DNA of 64,000 nucleotides from Dryas octopetala (Eukaryota > Streptophyta > Magnoliopsida > Rosales > Rosaceae), in NCBI GenBank assembly GCA_963921425.1, contig OY992835.1, positions 11,842,001 through 11,906,000 on the forward strand. The letters run 5' to 3'. Shown in pieces: positions 56,488 to 64,000 of this stretch. The position numbers and the translations under genes are program-made. Position 1 is the stretch's first letter. Each line of letters opens with the position of its first letter. Below the pieces are notes generated by a model. The model was given only the letters and a program-made list of their open reading frames with translations, made no database searches and was not told the origin of the DNA.

Positions 56488-57921
56488 TTAACTCAAATCG
56501 GGCATCATGGAAGTGATGAGAGACAAAGTGGACAACAAAATGGCAGTGATCATAATTGAAGCACCGTTCCCAGGAACCATTGCAGGTATCCCGGATGATT
56601 CTGGGGCTGAACCAGCTGCATCTAAACTGCCGGGTGCTGCCAAAATCGTCGGTGAGTCACCAGTTGATGGTGATGGACCGATGCCTGGGGCTGCAGATGG
56701 ACCATTGACTATAGAGGCTTCTGATGGATCCTTGCCCGGTGCTGCCCCTTCCGGCGATAAAGAAAGGGATGATGAAGGTGAGGGTGATGGAGAAGGTGAT
56801 AATGAAAAAGAAGAGGGTGATGGAGAAGGTGATGATGAAGAAGTAGAGGGTGATGGAGAAGGTGATGTTGCAAAAGAAGAGGGTGATGAAGAAGGTGATG
56901 ATGAAGAATTAGAGGATGATGGAGAAGGTGATGTTGCAAAAGAAGAGGGTGATGAAGAAGGTGATGATGAAGAAGTAGAGGGTGATGGAGAAGGTGATGT
57001 TGCAAAAGAAGAGGGTGATGAAGAAGGTGATGAAGAAGAATTAGAGGATGATGGAGAAGGTGATGTTGCAAAAGAAGAGGGTGATGAAGAAGGTGATGAA
57101 GAAGAATTAGAGGATGATGGAGAAGGTGATGTTGCAAAAGAAGAGGGTGATGAAGAAGAATTAGAGGATGATGGAGAAGGTGATGTTGCAAAAGAAGAGG
57201 GTGATGAAGAAGGTGATGATGAAGAATTAGAGGGTGATGGAAAAGGTGATGATGAAGAAGTAGAGGGTGATGTTGAAATAGAAGGTAATGGAGAAGAAGA
57301 AGGTGATGTTGAAATAGAAGGTAATATTGGAGAAGAAGAAGGTGATGGAAAAGGGGATGAATGAGAAAGAGATGGAGAAGGTGTTGGAGAATGAGGCCAT
57401 GAAAAAGGGTTTATCCAAAAGCTAAGTTGCACAACTGATAATTTATTGGGCTCAGAATAAATTGGTCTGACCACCGTGACTGTGTTAGAGCCAGCAGCCG
57501 ATTCAATGGTGACCCCATCTTTCCCATTTGTGACGTCCAAGTAGCCCTGCTCGCCTGTTGCTTGGCCCATGGCTTGGAGCAGAGTGATAAATCGGGCAGG
57601 CTTTGACAACGAGCGGAACATTGGGAGGTCATAGTAGCTTGTCAAAACGTGGAGGGCTATGATCTTCCGGTAAAGCTCCACTGGTTTTCCCCACATTGTC
57701 TCCATGAGGCCGTTGTCAAGCGCCAGAACAGTCACGCCTGCTCGTTCATTGATCTGGTTTGCAACCGTGGTTCGAGTCAGGTAGTCATTGAAGGTGCTGA
57801 ACTGTGGGTTGTCCTCTAGGATTTTGGTGATGTTGTGAGCCGAGGATGGAGATGATAAGAGAAAAAACAAACTTAGCAGGAGACAGAGAGCACTGGGTGT
57901 GTTGAGCCTCATGGAAACCAT
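56488..57921 (-). CDS. Fasciclin-like arabinogalactan protein with repeat-expanded Ser/Pro region
   Basis: A cell-surface proteoglycan of the FLA family, tied to cell adhesion and wall structure. Intronless, 477 residues. A signal peptide (about 1-28) ends before HNITKIL. A single FAS1 domain spans about 30-175, with FSTFNDYL, GVTVLALDN (H1 region) and IIALHVLTSYYD (H2 region). Then follow about 220 residues of Ser/Pro-rich sequence full of SP dipeptides, the sites for hydroxylation and arabinogalactan attachment. A Pro/Ala/Gly segment comes next, and a hydrophobic C-terminus (SIMITAILLSTLSLITSMM) fits a GPI-anchor signal. It resembles the single-FAS1 FLA3/FLA14-like group. The Ser/Pro part has grown by a 66-bp repeat. 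Start: MVSM or the Met three codons later. Confidence 0.9.
   Translation of the reverse strand: MVSMRLNTPSALCLLLSLFFLLSSPSSAHNITKILEDNPQFSTFNDYLTRTTVANQINERAGVTVLALDNGLMETMWGKPVELYRKIIALHVLTSYYDLPMFRSLSKPARFITLLQAMGQATGEQGYLDVTNGKDGVTIESAAGSNTVTVVRPIYSEPNKLSVVQLSFWINPFSWPHSPTPSPSLSHSSPFPSPSSSPILPSISTSPSSSPLPSISTSPSTSSSSPFPSPSNSSSSPSSSPSSFATSPSPSSSNSSSSPSSFATSPSPSSSNSSSSPSSSPSSFATSPSPSSSNSSSSPSSSPSSFATSPSPSPSTSSSSPSSSPSSFATSPSPSSSNSSSSPSSSPSSFATSPSPSPSTSSSSPSPSPSSFSLSPSPSPSPSSSLSLSPEGAAPGKDPSEASIVNGPSAAPGIGPSPSTGDSPTILAAPGSLDAAGSAPESSGIPAMVPGNGASIMITAILLSTLSLITSMMPDLS
56861..57245 (-). repeat. 66-bp coding minisatellite in the FLA gene
   Basis: The segment ggtgatgttgcaaaagaaga recurs at 56861, 56927, 56993, 57059, 57125 and 57179, that is, four 66-bp steps and one of 54 bp. 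On the coding strand it encodes a 22-residue unit with SFATSPSPSSSN; the shorter step drops four residues. All steps are multiples of three. Confidence 0.9.
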
Positions 57922-58739
57922 GTTTGAAATATCTATATATCGACAATTAGAGGCAAAGAATTATGAGAATGAGAGAGAGGTACATTTGAGTGCGGATTCA
58001 AAAGGGTGTATATATATTGGTTCAAGGAAAGTCTTGGTTCGCCAAATTTGCGGGAACATACGTTTTGCTTGGATAGAAATGAGGGAGAACATGTTGGAGT
58101 TAATTTCTACATTTGTAGGAAGAGTGACTCCCTAGTTGACAATGTATTGGCATTTCAAATCTAAAAATAGATGTCCTTTCGGAAAAGCCAAGTACGGTTT
58201 TAGACCACATGGGATCATTAGTTGACCGCATAATTTGGAATATTACATCAATTGTTATGGTTAACTATTACATATAACATACATGAGTCCTTCTCTCATG
58301 ACCACCGGATCGTCAGAATTTGGTCAAGTCTCGGATATTATATGGCGATAGAGAATTCCTATCATATATGAAAACATTTATATACGACAATACATAACTA
58401 TCATCTTATTTGAGAACATCTTCATGCATATATAAGATAGACACTACATATTACCGAATAGTACTATCCGCGTCAAGTGCTTATGTACATTAACTGCCAC
58501 ACTATGTGACATTTTTTTTGAGCATTCACTATGTGATTAATCCAAGTGAAACCAAAAGTGCATGTGGCTTATTTGACATTACTTTTATATATATATATAT
58601 ATATATATATACATAGAAATTTTTTATACAAGACTAGTGTTCTTTAACTAAAGGACAGACGCATATGTCTAACAGTCATAACTTTTTTATTGATTTGTTG
58701 TTTTTTCAATATTTGCAAAGCTTAAACTTTAATGTTTAG

Positions 58740-59010
58740 TATTTGAATTATAGGGACTTCATCCCCAAAGCCTAAATCAAAAGTATTAAACCCTTTAAAA
58801 TTTTGAATTTTTATAAATTTGAAACAGTCACAAGCTAGCGTGACTGTTCAACAATCACACTTGTATAACAAACTGATTTGTGACCTAATCCAAAATGTAT
58901 TGCTCTAGGTTAGTACATAAACTAAAAAAAAATTAGTGTCTTACTGTTTTACTGAAAAACTATTGATATTTGGTATTTAATCCTAATTTTCAATTAAAAA
59001 TTTATAAGAA
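58740..59010. mobile_element. Fragment related to the 14180-14928 element
   Basis: Shares, on the opposite strand, the terminal stretch ggattaaataccaaat with the nested element, together with gtgacctaatc and acagtcac motifs in the same order. Its borders are unclear. Confidence 0.45.
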
Positions 59011-59509
59011 AATCTTTTTAATTCATAATAAAGTCCTTCCCCAATTTGAAGGATATTTTCCCCGATTTGAAGGGTATTTCCCTCCTAGGGTGTAGAGTGG
59101 GCTTTGTAAAGCCTAAAATCCTAAAGTTAAAACCTAACATGAAGCTGTCAAAGAAAAAAAATAAAAGGATTTAATTAAAAACCATAAATCACTACCGGTC
59201 TTAATCTAATAAAAACTCATAAAATGAACTGAACTCTAAGTTTTTCTAATTTCAATTTTAGCAACCACATCTTAACCTAAATGTTTGCTATCGACCACAT
59301 AAAAGGTTGCCATAGTCATTTTATAAGGGTTTTTGGATTTCCCATCCATTTTAACAACCGTGGCCAATTCTATGTGGTATGATTTTAATTAATTTGGTAG
59401 GAATGTGATTTTGTCCCCAAATGCAATCATTAATAAACTATAACATGATTGCTAAACTTAAAAGCGTTGCTTTTCTGGTCGATCGGACTAAAATTAAAAG
59501 TACGAGGAC

Positions 59510-59611
59510 TGGCCTTCTATCTAGCCTTGTAGTTAAGTGCTTGCGCCTTTAACTCAAGATCATAGGTTCAAAGACGGGTACTTCTTCTAGTAGCCAAACT
59601 AAAAAAAAAAA
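59510..59611 (+). mobile_element. tRNA-like SINE with poly-A tail
   Basis: Begins tggccttctatctagccttg, has tagttaagtgc (A-box-like) and ggttcaaag (B-box-like) and ends in a run of A. It is flanked by near-identical 12-bp repeats aagtacgaggac (59498-59509) and aagtacaaggac (59612-59623). It belongs to a different family from the SINEs at 8396 and 55021. Confidence 0.7.
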
Positions 59612-60449
59612 AAGTACAAGGACCAAAATAAAATTAATTAGTTGGGTATGTACCTTAGACCTAGCCTTTTTATTTTTCTCTCTCTATATATTCTTTAAAT
59701 TAATTAATTTCATAATTAGGAATTGAGGGTACTCGATCAAGGCAGAGTTAATTTTTTCACAACCAAATCCATTTCTACGGTGATCTACAATGAAATGTCC
59801 CAATGCTAACTTAGTGGCTTGGCTTCATCGGTTCTTAACAACCATGACTGAGACTTTGAAAGTACTGCAAGGGTGAGGACGAAGTGAAATTTCCATAAGA
59901 ATTTTGAATAGAGGGCTGGTCGATCAGTGGTATGAAGAAAACATCTAAAGCAAGAATATATATTATGGGAACAAATATATATATACACGGAAACTTTTCC
60001 ATGTGCACTCGGGTTGTGAGGACTTGGATACTATACAACGATACATTATACTCATTCTATATCAGAATATCATTCTACAACGATATATGATACACATTCT
60101 ATACATGGATGAAGGCATTCTCGTATAGCATATGCATCATGTATCGCCATATAATAACCTTCTAGTATAAAATAAGCATTACGTATCACCACGCGTATAG
60201 TATTCGAGTCCAGACCATTCTCACGAACCTGGTGTTCATGAGAGAATGACTCAATATAAATAGGTATAGACGGAATTGGACAAAGAAAAGAGAGTGCTTG
60301 ACCAGAACAATGACCAATGCCGTCTCTAGATTGGGATACAGAGGGTGGTGACTGGTGAGGACTTGGACTGCCAATTTTGTTGTATATGTGAACAAAAATT
60401 TACAAAAAAAGATAAATAACTTTTATAGATACCTTTTAACCAAATTTTT

Positions 60450-60816
60450 TCACTCCAGCCCAATTCTAATCTTTAATTTTTTTTTTTCAACATAAATACT
60501 GTTAATAGGCGATACTGCGTACTTAGAACCAGCAGCCGATTGAATAGTTGGCCAGTTGCTTGCCCATGGCTTCGAGTTCATAATATATAATTGGTGAAAA
60601 CGTGGAGGGCTATTATCTTCTTGTAAATCTCCATTGGTTTTCCCAACATTGTCTCCATGATGCTGTTGGATTAGGTAGTCGTCGTTGAAGGTGCTCAACT
60701 GTGGGAAGCCCTCTAGGACTTGGGTGATGTTGTGAGCAGAGGATGGTGAAGATAAGAGGGGAAAGAAACATAACAGGAGACACAGAATACTGGGTGTGTT
60801 GAGCTTCATGGAAACC
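60450..60816 (-). pseudogene. Decayed fasciclin-like arabinogalactan gene
   Basis: The first 50 or so residues (MVSMKLNTPSILCLLL through HNITQVLEGFPQLSTFNDDYL) match the FLA at 56488-57921 closely. After YLI about 60 bp are lost. The following sequence matches the NGLMETMWGKPVELYRKII region of the intact gene, but in another frame. A TGA follows the next conserved segment (HVFTNYIL). Further pieces (near 60510-60560) align with IESAAGS, and then similarity ends; the Ser/Pro and GPI parts are absent. The upstream flank is also partly shared. This is a truncated, frameshifted tandem or dispersed copy. Confidence 0.85.
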
Positions 60817-61287
60817 ATGCATGTTTGAAATATTGATAAGAGAACATCTCCAATCCCTGCAGCATCTGATAAGACTAAAAAGCAGGATGACAATCCCCAA
60901 AAGAGTTCTGAACCAAGTGCACAGCAGACTTCGAATCACACTCAGCTACCACTTTGTATACTGATCTACTCTATGGGTAACTTCATTAGGCTCTCGATGA
61001 ATATGAGTAAAACTTGTAGTCATTGGGTTTGTGCTATGTTGTTGTAGTGTGGTGAGTGGTGACCTTAATTATTAGGGTTATTTGATAAATGTTTATGATT
61101 TATATAGTACAAGGCCATGGTCCCACACTCTCACCTTTTCCTAATGTGGCAGACCACATGATTGGATTGGATTGCATTACCAAACTGTGGACGTGGATTA
61201 GTTTGAGCAAAAGTGGAAAATTTCAACACTCCCAACTTCATTGTGTCGTCAATAAGGAAATCTCTCATTGAAAATTTTAAAATACGA

Positions 61288-61443
61288 GGTCTAGAGAGGA
61301 ATTGTAGAGGGTCTGAAATTATTTCACAAAAATAATAGTAGGAATTCTCAATTTCTTTTCATTGAAATGTTTACAATAGGGGGTCTAGAGAGGAATTATA
61401 GAGGGTCCGAATAAAATTTCTCAAAAATAATAGTAGGAATTCT
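61288..61443 (+). repeat. Direct duplication of a 64-bp segment
   Basis: ggtctagagaggaatt...aataatagtaggaattctc occurs at 61288-61350 and 61380-61443, separated by about 30 bp. Confidence 0.8.
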
Positions 61444-62329
61444 CTTAACTCAGAAAGATATCATCTCGTAATTAATCATCACTGTTTATGTCCCTAGCAT
61501 GCATGATCACTTCATAAAATGTGGATGAAATTAGGACAAATGGCCGATATTACTAGAAGGATTCATATTTGGATGGTGGGTACCTGTGGGTTTCACGGTT
61601 TCACCACAATTTTTCCTTTTTTTTTTTGGCCACTCACAATTTTTCCAGTGTCTAATCGCAACGCATTCAAATCTTAATTCATTCCCTTTTGGTATTGTGT
61701 ACTCAAAAAGAATTTGATTGTGCAATATTTCCTAATCACGCAAGTGTTTACATGCTTTTGGACTCAAATGTAGACAATGAGAATTCTATTACAATTGGCA
61801 TTATTACAACCTAGAGCATTCAAAGGGTTTATGCAACAACTACAATGAGATAAAACTGCAACAAATAAATTTAACACAAATGGAAATACAATGAATTCAA
61901 GTATTTGAATTAACTTCTCCATCACTTCCTCTTCCATCTTCATTGTCTTGCTTCTTCCATTTCTATTTCTTGCTTTGCTTTCCTAATCTTGTGTGCATAT
62001 ATAGAAACAGAAAACACTTTTCTGCCAATCGTCTAGACTTTTTTAGGTTCAACAGATAGGTGCATATCAATCAGCAAGGCAAAATGTTGTGAAATTTTCT
62101 CATCAAGATCAATTGTCAATGCATTATGCATTATGTTTTTTAGTAGTTTTTTTATTCCAAACTCGACTAAATTGGATAGTTCAGCCATTTAGAGCTTAGA
62201 TTTTAGATTTTAACTCTTAATTTTTTAACCGCCTAGAGTTCTGAATTGTTGATAAAGAAGATTCTTAAATGGGTTCTAAAAAGTAAAACGGTTCAGATCA
62301 TTGAACCACTTGTAGTGTAGCCCCAACAA

Positions 62330-62439
62330 TGCGATCCCTTTTGTTTATTGTCTAAAGGAATCCATCCTAAAAAGGGAACTCATATAATGTGATCCCTTTT
62401 GCTTCTTGTCAAAAGGGATCTCTCTTAAGAAGAGAACCC

Positions 62440-62440
<1 letters not shown>
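62330..62440 (+). repeat. Tandem duplication of a 58-bp segment
   Basis: Two adjacent copies start aatgcgatcccttttg and aatgtgatcccttttg and end with aactcatat and aacccatat. Each unit is partly self-complementary (gatcccttttg with aaaaggg). Confidence 0.7.
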
Positions 62441-62473
<33 letters not shown>

Positions 62474-63142
62474 TTGTATGGGTGCCCGTGCCAGCGCTCC
62501 CCCACCCCGCATGTAAGAGAACTCTTTGTCATTGTTAAAACAAAAATAAAGGTGTTCAGAACAAACTAGAACTCTAAACCAGTAACACTCGGGTATAATA
62601 AGTTAATAACTTCTGCTCAGTGTCAAGTAAAGTTTAGCAAAGATGTATTTGGCAACATTATTTTTAGAAGTCCAAGGAAAGCAAGATTACAACACAGAAA
62701 AGCAAGACAGTGGTAGGCAAAGATGCAGGTTAAATTTAATATTTTGAATAAAAGAGAATAAATGCTACAATAGTTTGGCAGAAAACATGCCAGACACAGA
62801 TAAATATATATTTACAACTTACAAGAACATGGAAAGATAATATAACTAATATCATTGGTGAAGCTGAATTAGTTGGACAGCTATAAAAATAAGTTTATCG
62901 TCACCTTAACAAGCAACATAAACCTGTTATCTTTAATGATACACCTGTCAGTCATATATCCTTTCTTTTTCTTCCGTACAATTGTCAGTATAGTTGCATT
63001 TGAAGAATTTTCCTACATCATCCGAGCACCGGCAGAAAGAGAATCATACCTGAAACTGATGAGTTAGAACCTAGAATCCATAACCCAAAACATGGAATTT
63101 CGAAAACATTTGAGCAAAGCATATCAAATAATAACCTGAGTG

Positions 63143-63344
63143 TTAAGCAGTATCTACTTTTAACTTTTGGAGCTCATCTTGGGCACACATGAGCCTACAT
63201 ATAGCAAGCCATCATCCAAGACTGTTAGCATTTTAAGAACAATATAATAATTACACCAGCAAGTGTTGGTTGCTATTTATACCTCTTCTGCAACTCAGTT
63301 ATTTCATTAAGTAACTCCATTTCCCTCTCATGAGCTGCTTGAGG
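63143..63344 (-). CDS. 3' end of a coiled-coil protein gene (runs off right edge)
   Basis: Two exons in phase: 63344-63283 (acceptor TTGCAG, donor GTATAA) and 63194-63143 (acceptor TATGTAG, stop TAA). They encode 37 residues rich in Glu, Leu and Lys, including EMELLNEITELQKRL and DELQKLKVDTA, a strong coiled-coil pattern. Possible earlier exons are 63864-63889 and a piece ending at 63961, but their phases do not link directly to 63344, so exons must be missing or these are wrong. I do not recognise the family. Confidence 0.55.
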
Positions 63345-64000
63345 CTGCAACCAAATACAGACGTCCACTTTATGAAATATGGAAAAGAGAACTCCTAAGA
63401 TCATCTGATTAAAGCTCAAAACGAGTAGGCTCCAGTAGATAGTTAAAGATAAACTATATTCTAAAGCACAAGGTCCCATCTTGAGGGAATGTGGGAAGTG
63501 AACTAATTTCACTTGCATCAATATTGGGGTGGCAATTAAAGTCTTCTCATAGTCTCAGAATCAATCATACCAGCATAGATATAATTTTTTTTAGAGAACA
63601 CACCAGCATAGATATGATAAACTGAACATAGATATACACCACCCTATGACAATCTGGAGTGACATGATGGCAATAGATTAACTGAATTCAAGAAACATGA
63701 ATGTTCAGTATAGTTATAAATGGGTTCAGATAGACATTAAAGCATTGATTACTTGTCCAAATAGAAAGGAAAATAAAAGAAATTAAGGCATTAATGCCTG
63801 CCACATATCACCCAAAAGAATCCTTGTTATTGGGTTTGGGCGGGATGGGCAAGTGCAACCTACCATTAATCTTTCCATGTGGAAGAATACTGAAAACAAA
63901 AACCCAATGCTTTAGTTAAGCAGTTAAGAGTTTAAACACTAAAAGTTTTGGCATATTAACCGCGCCTGCCAGCTTAATTTCAATAGAGGAAGTAGCATAA

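Larger units (their letters stand above)
57922..60449. other. FLA promoter and spacer to its decayed paralogue
   Basis: Contains (TA)n at about 58588-58611, a degenerate copy of the 14180-14928 element near 58740-59010 and a SINE at 59510-59611. The remainder shows no gene. The ORFs at 59806-60040 and 60186-60395 have no similarity I recognise. Confidence 0.5.
60894..63142. other. Intergenic region with small local repeats
   Basis: Holds two short direct duplications (61288-61443 and 62330-62440), a (TA)n/(TG)n run at about 62442-62472 and otherwise unremarkable sequence. The part next to 63143 is the probable 3' UTR of the right-edge gene. Confidence 0.5.

Noticed and set aside
56507-57364. 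285-residue acidic Glu/Gly/Asp-rich open frame on the plus strand
   Set aside because: It is the complement of the FLA Ser/Pro repeats. The repeat composition keeps the opposite strand free of stops; there is no domain, and the FLA on the minus strand has signal peptide, FAS1 domain and GPI tail.
63864-64000. Two further exons of the right-edge gene (63864-63889 and 63961 onward)
   Set aside because: Splice signals are present but the phases do not link with the solid exon at 63283-63344, so they are mentioned only as possibilities.

Overview
The window is nuclear DNA of a flowering plant, almost certainly a eudicot. It is AT-rich, genes have many short GT-AG introns, products carry chloroplast transit peptides, and phenylpropanoid and arabinogalactan genes are present. 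Small transposons (Mutator-like MITEs, tRNA-derived SINEs, a solo LTR) fill introns and spacers. The 4CL, Rubisco-activase-like, RBR and fasciclin-like genes suggest a woody rosid, but the species cannot be read from the sequence alone.

Layout, left to right. (1) 1-3622, minus: 5' half of a 4-coumarate:CoA ligase gene running off the left edge, with AC/L-box type MYB elements upstream. (2) 5642-20411, plus: a tandem array of four RBR (RING1-IBR-RING2) E3 ubiquitin ligase copies. RBR-A has a new N-terminus, an Arg in place of the RING2 catalytic-triad His and a membrane-anchored tail from inserted DNA. RBR-B is dead and split by a solo LTR. RBR-C and RBR-D are a recent tandem pair. Between B and C lie a TIR element carrying a CCA minisatellite and a 1.9-kb Mutator-like element with another nested in it. 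(3) 21528-29167, plus: an 11-exon Rubisco-activase-like AAA+ gene with a 10-nt microexon. (4) 29168-36540: gene-poor, with MITEs and a possible Pack-MULE. (5) 36995-39984, plus: an 82-residue two-exon protein of unknown function behind upstream ORFs. (6) 41518-42895, minus: respiratory burst oxidase (Rboh) pseudogene fragment. (7) 43876-46781, plus: plastid phosphoserine phosphatase, seven exons. (8) 48114-49081: a long foldback element with a palindromic minisatellite core. (9) 49666-54570, minus: glucose-6-phosphate 1-epimerase-like gene, eight exons. (10) 56488-57921, minus: intronless fasciclin-like arabinogalactan protein with a 66-bp coding minisatellite, and a decayed paralogue at 60450-60816. 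(11) 63143-64000, minus: 3' end of a coiled-coil gene running off the right edge.

The genes do not form one pathway. Lignin/flavonoid precursor supply (4CL), protein turnover (RBR), plastid metabolism (activase-like, phosphoserine phosphatase), sugar-phosphate anomer exchange and cell-wall glycoproteins sit side by side as usual in plant chromosomes. The most unusual part is the RBR array: comparing its four copies gives empty sites for several insertions and shows one copy whose C-terminus was rewritten by inserted DNA.

Intron-exon structures were assembled by hand from splice signals, reading phase and family conservation. For the activase-like, phosphatase, epimerase, RBR and 82-residue genes every exon phase closes exactly, which is strong internal support.
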